Assembly: GCA_018240465.1 (NCBI GenBank)
Contig: JAFEFS010000099.1
Coordinates: 42,183-106,182, forward strand
Length of the DNA stretch: 64,000 bases
From: Pseudomonadota bacterium
Lineage (GTDB): Bacteria; Pseudomonadota; Gammaproteobacteria; Xanthomonadales; Rhodanobacteraceae
Reading direction: 5' to 3'
This document shows, one piece after another, positions 54,303 to 62,487 of this stretch (the stretch's first letter is position 1; each line of letters begins with the position of its first letter). The notes below the pieces were generated by a model. It was not told where the DNA came from. It did not search any database and worked only from the letters and a program-made list of their open reading frames with translations. Position numbers and translations under genes: made by a program.

Positions 54303-55331
54303 TCAACCCGCGAGCGCCGCACGTACCTGCGCCGCCTCGTCGCCGCGGCCGAGCCGTTCGAGCAGCACGGCGAGCTGCGGACGCAGCGAATCGGCATCGG
54401 GGGAGCGCCGCACGCCGTCGCTGAGGTAGCGCACCGCGGCTTCGGGGTCGCCGAGTTTTTCCATGCACCAGGCGCAGGCGTTGATCGCGCCGGCATGCGT
54501 GGGGTCGAGTTCGAGCGCGCGCTTGTAGTACTTCAGGGCCTTGACCGTCTGCCCATGCTTGCGCGCGATATCGCCGAGTCCCGCGGTCGCGCCGAACACC
54601 TGCTTGCCGGCGGCGACCAGCTCGCTGAATCCTTCGCGCGCGGCGTCGTCCTTGTTCTGGCGCATGCGCGCACGCGCGAGGAACAATTTCGCGGTGCTCG
54701 AATCCGGGTGCAGGCGCAGTGCATTGGCCAGCGCCTGCTCGGCGAACGCGAAGCTTTCCTGCGCGAACAGGCTCTGGCCGAGCGCGGTCTGGATCGCCGC
54801 ATCGTCCGGCCTGAGCGAGGCCGCCCGGCTGAGGAACTTCGACGCGGTCACGCCATCGCCGCGCGCAAGGTAGATGTTGCCGAGGCCAAGCAGGATCAGC
54901 GGGTCCTCGTCTTCGAACGCATCGGTGGCGCGGCGGCCGATGCGGAAGCGATTCTCCGCGGCATCGAGGTCGCCTTCGCCCAACTGCAGATGGCCGAGCA
55001 CGCCGTGTGCCTCGACCAGGTTCGGATCGAGCTCCAGCGCGCGCAGGAACGCGCCTCGCGCAGCCTCGTCCTGACCCAACTGCATGAGCACGCCGCCGAG
55101 CGTGAGATGCAGCCGCGCCACGTCCGGCGCGATGCGCACCGCCTGCAACAACGGCGCCATCGCCGCGGCGCTGTCGCCGCGCTGATGCAACACCACGCCG
55201 AGCAGGTGCAGGGCATCGACGTCGTCCGGTTGGGCGGCAAGATGTTCGCGGTACGCGCGTTCGGCGGCATCGAACTCGCCGGCACGGTGCAGCGGCAGGA
55301 TTTCTTCGAGGGTCATCGACGGAAAAGACAT
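54303..55331 (-). CDS. Tetratricopeptide-repeat protein
   Basis: A 342-residue protein made almost entirely of TPRs, about nine units, for example DALHLLGVVLHQRGDSAAAM, RLHLTLGGVLMQLGQDEAAR, LILLGLGNIYLARGDGVTAS, AGLGDIARKHGQTVKALKYY and AINACAWCMEKLGDPEAAVR. No signal peptide or catalytic motif is visible. It is 8 bases upstream of the TPR-hydroxylase gene and on the same strand, so the two are probably expressed together; it may recruit the hydroxylase substrate, which is inference from context. Confidence 0.85.
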   Translation of the reverse strand: MSFPSMTLEEILPLHRAGEFDAAERAYREHLAAQPDDVDALHLLGVVLHQRGDSAAAMAPLLQAVRIAPDVARLHLTLGGVLMQLGQDEAARGAFLRALELDPNLVEAHGVLGHLQLGEGDLDAAENRFRIGRRATDAFEDEDPLILLGLGNIYLARGDGVTASKFLSRAASLRPDDAAIQTALGQSLFAQESFAFAEQALANALRLHPDSSTAKLFLARARMRQNKDDAAREGFSELVAAGKQVFGATAGLGDIARKHGQTVKALKYYKRALELDPTHAGAINACAWCMEKLGDPEAAVRYLSDGVRRSPDADSLRPQLAVLLERLGRGDEAAQVRAALAG

Positions 55332-55367
55332 GTGGAACCGGCCGTCATGATAGGCGAAACGGTACGC

Positions 55368-56369
55368 TCAGGGGCGATTGCCCAGATGCGCGTTCAGGCG
55401 TTCGGCAAGGAAATCCTCGGCCCAGCTCGACAGGCTCGCGTCGCGGATGAAGCCGCAGTGCCCGCCGTGCGGCACGATGACGCGTTCGGTCGACGCGGAA
55501 AGCTTCAGCGCATGAAAATCGGCGACCGGAATGATCGGGTCGTCCGCGGCGGTGAGGATCGTCGCCGGCACCGCCAGGGCCGACAGCGTATCGCCGGCAA
55601 TCGAATAACCGTTGAAGTAGTTTTCCACCGTGCCGAAATCGGTATGACGGCTGACCAGGCTCTGGGTCAGTTCGCGCAGGTTGCCGCGCAATTCGCTCGC
55701 GGCGAACAGCTGCACCTGTGGAAACAAAGCCTGCTTGCGCTTGAGCGAACTGCGCCATTTGCGCAGGAAGTAGTATGAGTAGACCGGCGAGGATTCGATC
55801 GCGCGCATCGCCACGCTCGGGCTGATCGGCGGACAGACCGCAAACACCCACGCCAGCTCGACGCCCGCCTGGCGCGCGCGCAAGGCCGCGCGCAGGGCGA
55901 AGTTTCCACCAAGCGAGTAGCCGCCCAAGACCAGCGGCCGCTGCGAAAGTGTCGCCGCGATCGCGGCCAGCGCGCCGACCACCTCCTCGATGCGGCAGGA
56001 ATGGAAGATGTCGCGGTTGAGGTGATGCGTGTCGCCGTGGTCGCGGAAATTGAGGCGGAATACGTCGCAACCTTCGGCGAGCAGGCGCGCGCCGGTATTG
56101 AGCACGTAGGTCGACTGCACGCTGCCTTCCCAGCCGTGCAGCAGGACCACCAGCGCGCGCGGCTGCGGGCGCACGGTCTGGCGCGTGTGGAAACCCTGCA
56201 GGCGCACACCGTCGCCGCAGTCGAGAACGTGTTCCGTCGCCGCGCCATCGACGAGCACACGTCGATGGCGAAAAAACAGGCGACGCACGCCGCTGGAAGC
56301 GAGCACCGACTGTACATGCGGATTGCGCAGCCAGCGGCGCGGATGAAATTCGCGGGTCGGCGCATTCAT
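55368..56369 (-). CDS. YheT-family alpha/beta hydrolase
   Basis: A 333-residue hydrolase of the YheT/EMB8 type. The N-terminus TREFHPRRWLRNPHVQSVL is typical of this group, followed by VLLHGWEGSVQSTYVLNTG (oxyanion region), the nucleophile elbow LGGYSLGGNFALR (Ser), LTAADDPIIPVADF (Asp) and PHGGHCGFIRD (His). Members may be esterases; the physiological substrate is not established. The start at 56369 gives MNAPTREFHP. It follows the TPR gene by 36 bases on the minus strand. Confidence 0.9.
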   Translation of the reverse strand: MNAPTREFHPRRWLRNPHVQSVLASSGVRRLFFRHRRVLVDGAATEHVLDCGDGVRLQGFHTRQTVRPQPRALVVLLHGWEGSVQSTYVLNTGARLLAEGCDVFRLNFRDHGDTHHLNRDIFHSCRIEEVVGALAAIAATLSQRPLVLGGYSLGGNFALRAALRARQAGVELAWVFAVCPPISPSVAMRAIESSPVYSYYFLRKWRSSLKRKQALFPQVQLFAASELRGNLRELTQSLVSRHTDFGTVENYFNGYSIAGDTLSALAVPATILTAADDPIIPVADFHALKLSASTERVIVPHGGHCGFIRDASLSSWAEDFLAERLNAHLGNRP

Positions 56370-56376
56370 GGCGGAC

Positions 56377-56530
56377 TCGATCCGCGCGTCGCGCCCTCGG
56401 CTCCTCGCGCTCGACGGAACAGGGGTTGGGAAGGTGAGCCGGAGCCGACGGCGGCTTCGATGCCGAACCCCTCTCCCGACGCCTTGCGCGTGCCGGCCTC
56501 GCCCGCAAGGCGGGAGGCGAAAGACTGGGC
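56377..56530. repeat. Repeat-rich spacer between hydrolase and acyltransferase genes
   Basis: The 172-base spacer contains CCCCTCTCCCGACGCC and GCCCGCAAGGCGGGAGGCG, short inverted repeats similar in composition to the CTCTCCC/GGGAG repeat units elsewhere in the window. No gene or promoter is evident. Confidence 0.35.
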
Positions 56531-56541
56531 GGCTGCCGATG

Positions 56542-57345
56542 TCACTCGAAGCCCAGCGCCGCCGCGATGCGCGCACGCGCCGTCTCCGCAATCTCGCGCC
56601 GACCCTCGCCGTCGATCGCGAACGGTTCGAGGAAATGCACCTCGGCATCCAGCGACGGACCGCCGAGCACGCGCAGGAAGTTGCCGAAAAAACTTTCCTT
56701 CGCGCCGAACGGCACCGACAAATCCATTTTTCCATTTTTTCCATAGCACAACGCGACCGGCTGGACCGGCGTGCGCGCATCGACCGCAACCTGAAAGATG
56801 CGCGCATGGAACGTGCGCACCGTGTTGCCCGGCCCGGTGCCGCCTTCGGGAAACACGCCGGCCGACCCGCCGACATCGAGATGCGCGACCACGCTCTCGG
56901 TCACTGACGCCAGCGAATGCGTCGAGCCGCGCTGGTGGTAGATCGTGCCCGCGCGCGTCGCCAGCCAGCCAACGAAAGGCCAGCGCGCGATTTCGCTTTT
57001 GGCGACGAAACTCATCATGCGCTGGCTGTGCATCAGCTCGATGTCCATCCACGACACATGATTGGCGACGAACAAGGTTGCGCCCGGCAACGGTTCGCCG
57101 ATGCGGCGGATGCGGAAGCCGAAGCGCCGGATCAGCGCGCCCGACCACCAGCGCGTCGCCCAATGATCTAGCCGTTCGCCGTTGACCGAAAATTTCGCAC
57201 CGAGCGGCGAGAACACGAAAATCGCCAACGGCGGCGCGATCAGGATGTGCACCGCGAGCAAGGGCACGCGCACGAGATAGCGCAAAGGCCGCAGCCAATC
57301 GCGTTTCGATGCGGAGGTGATGGAAATTTGCGTCGATGCGCTCAT
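56542..57345 (-). CDS. 1-acylglycerol-3-phosphate acyltransferase (PlsC-like)
   Basis: A 267-residue membrane-associated acyltransferase, probably using lysophosphatidic acid. The catalytic HX4D motif is NHVSWMDIELMHS near residue 99, and VFPEGGTGPGNTVRTFHARI is the EGTR-equivalent block. An N-terminal hydrophobic anchor LLAVHILIAPPLAIFVF precedes them. From the ATG at 57345 the protein begins MSASTQISITSASKRDW. It is a better match to PlsC than the shorter acyltransferase at 13.2 kb, but is not certain to be the essential PlsC. Next downstream is the YheT-like gene. Confidence 0.85.
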   Translation of the reverse strand: MSASTQISITSASKRDWLRPLRYLVRVPLLAVHILIAPPLAIFVFSPLGAKFSVNGERLDHWATRWWSGALIRRFGFRIRRIGEPLPGATLFVANHVSWMDIELMHSQRMMSFVAKSEIARWPFVGWLATRAGTIYHQRGSTHSLASVTESVVAHLDVGGSAGVFPEGGTGPGNTVRTFHARIFQVAVDARTPVQPVALCYGKNGKMDLSVPFGAKESFFGNFLRVLGGPSLDAEVHFLEPFAIDGEGRREIAETARARIAAALGFE

Positions 57346-57411
57346 CGCACGCGATGGTAGCCAAGCGCGTCGCCCACCGCCACCGCAGCGATGCAACAAT
57401 CAGACAGCGAT

Positions 57412-57849
57412 TCAGGCGGACGCAATCGCCTGCTTCGGCACCACCGCGGTCGTCAGCCGCGAGATGCAGACGAGCCTGCCTGTTTCGTCCTCGATGCGGA
57501 TTTCCCAGACTTGGGTCGACCGGCCCACATGCAGCGGCCGCGCGGTACCGGTAACGATGCCGCTCGCCACGGCGCGCACATGATTGGCGTTGATGTCGAT
57601 GCCGACGGCGCGGAACTGCGGATCGCAACTCAACATCGCCGCATAGCTGCCCAGCGTTTCCGCGAGCGCGATCGACGCGCCGCCGTGCAGGATGCCGTAG
57701 GGCTGGTGCGTACGCGCGTCGACCGGCATCGTGCCGCGCACGAAATCCTCGCCGATCTCGGTGATCTCGATGCCGATCGTGTTTATCAGCGTCTTCTGGT
57801 TTGCCTGCCTGATCTGGGCCAGATCGGGTTGGGTTTTCCACAAGGACAT
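57412..57849 (-). CDS. Hotdog-fold acyl-CoA thioesterase (PaaI/YdiI type)
   Basis: A 145-residue hotdog thioesterase. The central helix motif HQPYGILHGGASIALAETLG contains the conserved Gly-Gly and the catalytic Glu-type region found in PaaI and YdiI (DHNA-CoA thioesterase) proteins; GIDINANHVRAV is the following strand. The acyl-CoA substrate is not deducible. It starts at the ATG at 57849 (MSLWKTQPDLAQIRQANQKT), 36 bases after hemY ends, on the minus strand. Confidence 0.88.
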   Translation of the reverse strand: MSLWKTQPDLAQIRQANQKTLINTIGIEITEIGEDFVRGTMPVDARTHQPYGILHGGASIALAETLGSYAAMLSCDPQFRAVGIDINANHVRAVASGIVTGTARPLHVGRSTQVWEIRIEDETGRLVCISRLTTAVVPKQAIASA

Positions 57850-57884
57850 GGGTCGATCCTTTCCTTCGTTTGCGAGACGCCGAT

Positions 57885-59147
57885 CTACTGTCGCGGCAGT
57901 ACGAGCGTGGGCACACCGTGCGCGCTGCGCTGCTCGACCACGCTGGCGCGCGTGTCGAGCGCACCGCGCAAGGTATCCGGCAGCGATTCGGTCTTCTCGC
58001 CGCGCGCCGCGCGCAGGGCATTGCGATAGGCGCGTTGTGCGGTGTCGTTGTCATTCGCGCCGACACACGCGTCGCCGAGCGCTTCCCACAGCGGCGCATC
58101 GGCGGCGATCGCGAGGCCGCGGCCGAGATACTCGCGCGCTTTGCCGAAGAGTTCGCTTTGATTGCACAGGCGGCCGAGCGTGAGCATCAGGCCGGCGCTG
58201 TTCGGCTGCGTGGCGATCCAGGCTTCGGCCTTGCGCAGGCGTGCGGCGACATCCGAAGGCCCAAGTTCACCGTAGGCGCGAACCAGATTCTCCGACCAGT
58301 CGCGGCGCAGCGCGGACTCGATTTCGCCCATCGCCGGCAACGGCTGGCCGAGTGCGGCGGCGCGCCTGGCGTAAGCGACCACGAGCGGCTCGCGCTGACG
58401 CTGCGCGCGACTCAGGTTCGACCATGCGCTGGCCAGCGCATCGGCGCGGGTCGCATTCGTCAGCGCCATGGCCAGCGTGTTCGTTTCAAGTTCGGTGAAA
58501 TCCGCGTCCGCGAGCGAATGGTTTTTTGCCAATGCCGCGAGCGCGGCAAACGCCGTGGCCGAATCGCCGCAACGACCGGCCGCTTCGATCAGGCTGCGCA
58601 GCGCCGCGGGCGGCAACGGCGCCTTGGCCATCGCGGCGTTGAGCAGCGCGAGTGCGTCGGCGTTGCGGCCATCGTCGAGCAGGAAGCGCGCGCGCAGCGC
58701 GAGTGCGGCCTGCGGCGCAACGGGTTCCACCGCATCCAGCGCGGCCGCGGCCTGCTGCGTATCGCCTTGTCGATGCGCGGAGCGCGCGCGTTCGAGCAGC
58801 GCCGGCGCCTGCAAGGCTTCGATGTGTGCCGCACGCTCCAGCGATTTCGCCGCCTGCGCGTGGCGGCCTTCGACCGCGGCGACGAGGCCGTCGGCGATGC
58901 GTTCGTGCCCGCGCTGCAACGCGCGCCGGCGCAGCGCGCGACCCGGCCAGAACACGGCGCGGAAAACGAGGCTCAGGATCGCCCACAGCAACAACGCGGC
59001 GACTACACCAAACACGAAACTTGTCTCCAGACGCCAGCCGGCAAAGCGCAGGCGCACCTCGCCCGGATCGAGCGCGAGCGCATGCCAGCCCCAGGCCGCG
59101 GCGACCGCGACGATCAGCAGCAACAACACGGCGGTCCACGATCTCAC
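57885..59147 (-). CDS. hemY: HemY-family protein
   Basis: A 420-residue inner-membrane protein of the HemY family, which in enterobacteria is the last gene of hemCDXY. The N-terminus has two transmembrane helices (TAVLLLLIVAVAAAWGWHAL and FVFGVVAALLLWAILSLVFR); the rest is TPR-like and would face the periplasm or cytoplasm (RSLIEAAGRCGDSATAFAAL). It starts within hemX (ATGA overlap at 59144-59147). Its biochemical role in haem synthesis is not settled; it is unrelated to Bacillus HemY. Confidence 0.88.
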   Translation of the reverse strand: MRSWTAVLLLLIVAVAAAWGWHALALDPGEVRLRFAGWRLETSFVFGVVAALLLWAILSLVFRAVFWPGRALRRRALQRGHERIADGLVAAVEGRHAQAAKSLERAAHIEALQAPALLERARSAHRQGDTQQAAAALDAVEPVAPQAALALRARFLLDDGRNADALALLNAAMAKAPLPPAALRSLIEAAGRCGDSATAFAALAALAKNHSLADADFTELETNTLAMALTNATRADALASAWSNLSRAQRQREPLVVAYARRAAALGQPLPAMGEIESALRRDWSENLVRAYGELGPSDVAARLRKAEAWIATQPNSAGLMLTLGRLCNQSELFGKAREYLGRGLAIAADAPLWEALGDACVGANDNDTAQRAYRNALRAARGEKTESLPDTLRGALDTRASVVEQRSAHGVPTLVLPRQ

Positions 59148-60271
59148 GACTGGCCTTCCGGTTGCGCGGGTGCCGCAGGCTTGGCCGGCGCAGCCGCGGG
59201 CGGCGCCTGCAAACTGTGCGTCGTGCGCAGGTTGCGCAGTTCCTTGAGCGCGGCACCGAGCACGTTCGGCGCGGGCGGCGCGATCGCCGTTTTTGCCAGC
59301 GCATCGAGCGCCGCCTGCGCCTTCGCCACATCGGGCGCGGCGGCATCGAAATCGTGCGCAAGCTGCGCACGAGCGGTGGTCAGCGCCTGCTGCCAGCGCG
59401 ACGCGTCGCGAATCAACAGCGCGCCCTGCGCGCCGCGCAGGCTCGCGTCGAGCAGCGCGCGCGCCAGCAGTGGATCGTTCCTGCCGAAGCGGCCGCCCGC
59501 ATCATCGTCACGACGGATGCGGATGAACTGGCCAAAGATGCGCGCGAAGCGCGAGCCCGGTTGCGCCTTGTCCGATTCTTCGTTGTTTTGCCGGCTCGGA
59601 AGTTGCGCCAGCGAATCGCGCAATTGCGCCAGCGACTGTTGTGCCATCGATGGACTGTTCGTTTCGAGCGCGCCCAACGCAGCGACTTCGGCCTGGATGC
59701 TCTGCCGCACCGAGGCGAATGCCGCATCGTTGGCCTGCGCCAGCGCCGCGTCGGCGAGCCGATACGCGGCCAGCGACGGCGCCGGATCGGCGAACAGCGC
59801 ATAGCGTTCCTGCGCGAGCACGAGCAACAGCTCGGCTTCGTCGAGCAGGAACGCATCGTGGCCCGACAGGCGCTTCTCGGCGAGATTGGCGATCGCGTCC
59901 TCGGACAGGCGCGCGCGCTCGGACAAGCCGAGCACCTGCGCGCGCAGCGATTCGTTGACCTTGGCCGTGTCGTCCAGCCGCGTGCGCAGCGTCTGCGCTT
60001 CGTTCTTTGACGCATCGGCGCTGCGACGCAACGCCTCGACCTCGTCGCGCAGCTTCTGCGCAGCGGACGCTTCCGTCTGCACGGTCGCCTCGTGCCCCTG
60101 CTCGATGTTCTGCAGTCGCCAGTAGCCGTAGCCGGCCGCAGCGAGGATCAGGACCAGCAGCAGCCAGCCGAAGCCGCCCGCGCCGCGGCGGCGTACCGGC
60201 GTGGGTGCAGGCGAACTTTCCGCGGGCGGCGGCAAGGCACTGAAGGAATCGGCGGCGTCGTTCTCGCTCAT
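59144..60271 (-). CDS. hemX: HemX-family protein
   Basis: A 375-residue protein of the HemX family (often mislabelled uroporphyrinogen-III C-methyltransferase). A Pro-rich N-terminus is followed by one transmembrane helix, GGFGWLLLVLILAAAGYGYW, and a periplasmic coiled-coil domain (QKLRDEVEALRRSADASKNE, LLLVLAQERYALFADPAPSL). No methyltransferase motif is present. In many gammaproteobacteria it follows hemC-hemD, but here the upstream neighbour is a toxin-antitoxin pair, so the usual hemCDXY block is broken. It overlaps hemY. Confidence 0.87.
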   Translation of the reverse strand: MSENDAADSFSALPPPAESSPAPTPVRRRGAGGFGWLLLVLILAAAGYGYWRLQNIEQGHEATVQTEASAAQKLRDEVEALRRSADASKNEAQTLRTRLDDTAKVNESLRAQVLGLSERARLSEDAIANLAEKRLSGHDAFLLDEAELLLVLAQERYALFADPAPSLAAYRLADAALAQANDAAFASVRQSIQAEVAALGALETNSPSMAQQSLAQLRDSLAQLPSRQNNEESDKAQPGSRFARIFGQFIRIRRDDDAGGRFGRNDPLLARALLDASLRGAQGALLIRDASRWQQALTTARAQLAHDFDAAAPDVAKAQAALDALAKTAIAPPAPNVLGAALKELRNLRTTHSLQAPPAAAPAKPAAPAQPEGQS

Positions 60272-60350
60272 GCTCGCATGCTAACCAAACAGTGCGCGGC
60301 GTGCACGAGTCGCAGGCCCGACTGAAACAACAACCGGCAAGAAGCGACCT

Positions 60351-60683
60351 TTACGCAGCGGCCTTGTCGGAAATCGCACGTCGGGACGCACCTTTGCGCT
60401 TGCCAACCAGCTTGAGCTGCAACTCATAGCCCACCGCCTCTGCGTATCGCTTGAGCGTGTCGATCGACGGCGAATGCCCGCCTCCGCTCAGTGCCGACTC
60501 CAGCCGCGTTATCGCCGGCGCCTGTGTGCCCATGAGCGCTGCGACATCGGCTTGGCTCATGCCCGCCTGTGCACGTGCGCGCAACATCTGACGCAGCAAT
60601 TCGAACTCGGGCGCCAAAGCCTGATATTCCGCGCGGACTCCCGCCTTGCGCAATGCTGCTTTCTTCAATTCGCTGTGTTTCAT
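60351..60683 (-). CDS. HigA-like antitoxin (XRE-type HTH)
   Basis: A 110-residue DNA-binding protein. The helix-turn-helix is AGMSQADVAALMGTQAPAIT with RLESALSGGGHSPSIDTL following, typical of HigA antitoxins. The start ATG at 60683 overlaps the toxin stop (ATGA). Toxin-first order is the rule for higBA. The basic C-terminus (KLVGKRKGASRRAISDK) could aid DNA binding. It should repress the pair by binding the palindrome upstream of the toxin. Confidence 0.88.
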   Translation of the reverse strand: MKHSELKKAALRKAGVRAEYQALAPEFELLRQMLRARAQAGMSQADVAALMGTQAPAITRLESALSGGGHSPSIDTLKRYAEAVGYELQLKLVGKRKGASRRAISDKAAA

Positions 60684-61006
60684 GATTTCTTCACCTCTGC
60701 CAGCAGCATCCTTGCCTTTTTCAATTCTTCGGGCGGCGTCTTCTCCGATTTCTTGACGAACCCGTGCAGCATTACGATGCGCTGTCCGATGCGGGTACAG
60801 TAGAACACGCGCGCGATGCCTTCCCTGCCCTTGATCCTGAGTTCGAACAAACCATCGCTCATCGCCCGCGTATGCGGCATGCCGAGATTCGCTCCGAACT
60901 CGATCATCAAGTCGGTCAAGCGCAGATACCGCGCCAGAAGACCCTCCGGCAAGCCGAGGACAAAGACCTCGACTGCTTTCGTGTGATACGAAATGCTCCA
61001 TGCCAT
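60680..61006 (-). CDS. HigB/RelE-like toxin
   Basis: A 108-residue protein of the RelE/ParE superfamily, phage-derived Gp49-like HigB subgroup. Characteristic sequence is RYLRLTDLMIEFGANLGMPH, GLFELRIKGREGIARVFYCT and GFVKKSEKTPPEELKKARML, with the conserved Lys/Arg residues of this mRNA-interferase family. It precedes and overlaps the antitoxin gene by four bases, and a short palindrome lies 11 bases upstream of its ATG. Function is inferred from family; toxicity is not shown. Confidence 0.88.
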   Translation of the reverse strand: MAWSISYHTKAVEVFVLGLPEGLLARYLRLTDLMIEFGANLGMPHTRAMSDGLFELRIKGREGIARVFYCTRIGQRIVMLHGFVKKSEKTPPEELKKARMLLAEVKKS

Positions 61007-61016
61007 GCGCGCATGG

Positions 61017-61030
61017 TAACATATTTGTTA
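61017..61030 (-). promoter_or_regulatory. Putative operator/-10 region of the toxin-antitoxin pair
   Basis: TAACA, TATT, TGTTA is a perfect 5-bp inverted repeat at 61017-61030, lying 11 bases ahead of the toxin start. It is AT-rich in a GC-rich region and probably overlaps the -10 element, a usual place for antitoxin binding. Confidence 0.6.
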
Positions 61031-61173
61031 TGCGACCCAGGAGGACGAAGAAAGCGTCAGCGCGCAAGACAGCGAAAATCGATTGGAGCCGATGCACCAT
61101 CACGCAATGCGGCGGTATCGCCGCCACGATCGCCACGCTGCACCGCACGCGCGGACCGGACAATATCCTGTAA
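61030..61173 (+). CDS. Possible small divergent ORF (47 residues)
   Basis: An ATG at 61030 on the plus strand, overlapping the last base of the toxin operator, opens a 47-codon frame that begins MRPRRTKKASARKTAKIDWS and ends GPDNIL before a TAA. It is basic, has two cysteines (CTITQC) and resembles nothing I know. A weak ribosome site at best is present. It may be the truncated remnant of a longer gene or noise. Confidence 0.25.
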   Translation: MRPRRTKKASARKTAKIDWSRCTITQCGGIAATIATLHRTRGPDNIL

Positions 61174-61195
61174 GCTCATAGGCTTGCGACTTTGC

Positions 61196-61222
61196 GGCGC
61201 AATGCGCTGCGCTTATTGCGCC
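61196..61222. repeat. GGCGCAAT/ATTGCGCC intergenic palindrome
   Basis: GGCGCAAT and ATTGCGCC are separated by GCGCTGCGCTT. This 'GCGCAATAAGCGCAGCGCATTGCGCC' style of palindrome is common between bacterial genes; it lies downstream of the orphan gene and may act as a terminator. Confidence 0.5.
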
Positions 61223-61267
61223 CTACTCGCTTTGCCGAGGTTGACAGGAAGTCTCTTACGGGAATAG

Positions 61268-61669
61268 TTATGCCTGCCCTTGCCAGCGCCCCGACTCGAA
61301 CAGCATGAGCCACGGAGCTTGCACAGAAGGAGATGCTGCTCGGAGTTGGAAAGGCGGTGACATGGCTGCTTGAGACCACAGAAGCTCGAACTCTGCGCGA
61401 GCAATGACGATTGGTTTGCCCCAATGCTTTTGCCAAGTTTCACCATACCGAAAATCGGCCAGCGTGCCGAATTGATCTTCCCAATGCTTCCGGTCGTAGC
61501 GAGTAAAGTATCCGTTTTCATACGCATCAACTTGACGAGATGTGAACCCATCGTCGCCGAGTTCGATGTAACGCACGAATGAACCCCAACCAAAGGACTC
61601 TTTCGGCGTATACGCTGCCTGAAGTGGTGACTTTTGGTAACGGGCTTTGTCGACGTTAGAGGCAGACAT
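61268..61669 (-). CDS. Hypothetical protein, GC-poorer, possibly DUF6881-like
   Basis: A 133-residue protein. FVRYIELGDDGFTSRQVDAY followed by ENGYFTRYDRKHWEDQFGTL and PIVIARAEFELLW resembles small RYI..VD..ENG...F..LW proteins (DUF6881-like), often found beside toxins and suspected immunity proteins; I am only moderately sure. No signal peptide or membrane segment. The base composition is visibly more AT-rich than neighbours, suggesting recent transfer. It lies next to the toxin-antitoxin pair and after the YgjP gene; start ATG at 61669 is 8 bases beyond the YgjP stop. Confidence 0.6.
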   Translation of the reverse strand: MSASNVDKARYQKSPLQAAYTPKESFGWGSFVRYIELGDDGFTSRQVDAYENGYFTRYDRKHWEDQFGTLADFRYGETWQKHWGKPIVIARAEFELLWSQAAMSPPFQLRAASPSVQAPWLMLFESGRWQGQA

Positions 61670-61677
61670 AACGCTAA

Positions 61678-62457
61678 CTAGGCCTCAATCATCCTCGCCA
61701 ATTCCGCCTTGAGCGCATGCCCGCGCGCCTTGAGCCATTCGCGCTGACCCTTCCAGTCGGGATAAAGCGAGCCGACCAGCGCCCAGAAGCGTGGGCCATG
61801 GTCGCGATAGCGCAGGTGGCAGAGTTCGTGGATGACGACGTACTTGAGCGCCTCGGGCGGGGCGAGCGCCAAGGCGAGATCGAGCGTGACCGCATCGCGC
61901 GTGTCGAGGCTGCCCCACAGGCTTTTCAGCGATTTCACGCGCACGCCGGTCGGCGCGCGGCCGAGTTCGGGCACGTAGCGCGCGAGCAGGCGCGAGACGT
62001 CCCGGCGGATCTGCGCCTGCAAAAACGAATGCAGCAGCGAGCGCGCCGCGCTCAGCGTGCACTTGTTGTGCGGCTTCGGCAGCGTGAGCACGAGGCGATC
62101 CTCGCCGTCGAGTTCGATGTGCGGAAACGCGCCATCGCGCCAGATCAGGCGCTTGGTTTCGCCGCGCAACGGGATCAGCGTCGGCCGGCCGGGTTCGATC
62201 GGCGGCGGCGCGTCCTCGATTTGCAGTTCGTCGAGTTTGCGTTCGAGCCAGTCCGCGTGCTTGCGCAGGAAGGCGAACACCTGCGCCGGATGCGTCGACG
62301 GCGGATACGACACGCGCGCGCCGCCCGAGGTGACGGTCAGGCGCAGACGCCGCGCGCGCGGGTGCGCGGCACGCAACACCTTGATCGTGTCGCCGTCGTC
62401 GGTGGCGAGTTCGAGATAATTGTTCTGCTCTGCCAAGGTCATGTCGATAAACCTCAT
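61678..62457 (-). CDS. YgjP-like M48-type metallopeptidase
   Basis: A 259-residue protein of the YgjP/DUF45 family, zinc-dependent peptidase-like. The active-site motif is VIHELCHLRYRDHGPRFWAL (HExxH followed by a third His nine residues on). Other blocks are RARRLRLTVTSGGARVSYPP at the N-terminus and VKSLKSLWGSLDTRDAVTLD. The start at 62457 (MRFIDMTLAEQNN) follows GAGG; the ATG five codons later is similar. It is separated from rdgC by a structured repeat element and precedes the orphan gene on the same strand. Physiological target is unknown. Confidence 0.88.
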   Translation of the reverse strand: MRFIDMTLAEQNNYLELATDDGDTIKVLRAAHPRARRLRLTVTSGGARVSYPPSTHPAQVFAFLRKHADWLERKLDELQIEDAPPPIEPGRPTLIPLRGETKRLIWRDGAFPHIELDGEDRLVLTLPKPHNKCTLSAARSLLHSFLQAQIRRDVSRLLARYVPELGRAPTGVRVKSLKSLWGSLDTRDAVTLDLALALAPPEALKYVVIHELCHLRYRDHGPRFWALVGSLYPDWKGQREWLKARGHALKAELARMIEA

Positions 62458-62487
62458 ATATACCTCGGCGTCGCGTAACCGGGTCGA

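Noticed and set aside
59144..60271. hemX as a uroporphyrinogen-III C-methyltransferase
   Set aside because: No methyltransferase signature; the protein is a membrane-anchored coiled coil, the usual mislabel for HemX.
61661..61690. Integron attC-like words (GTTAGCGTT before the orphan gene's ATG and a TAAC at its stop)
   Set aside because: The boxes do not match the GTTRRRY/RYYYAAC consensus fully and no paired L/R boxes or palindromic spacer of attC size surrounds the gene; no integrase is present.
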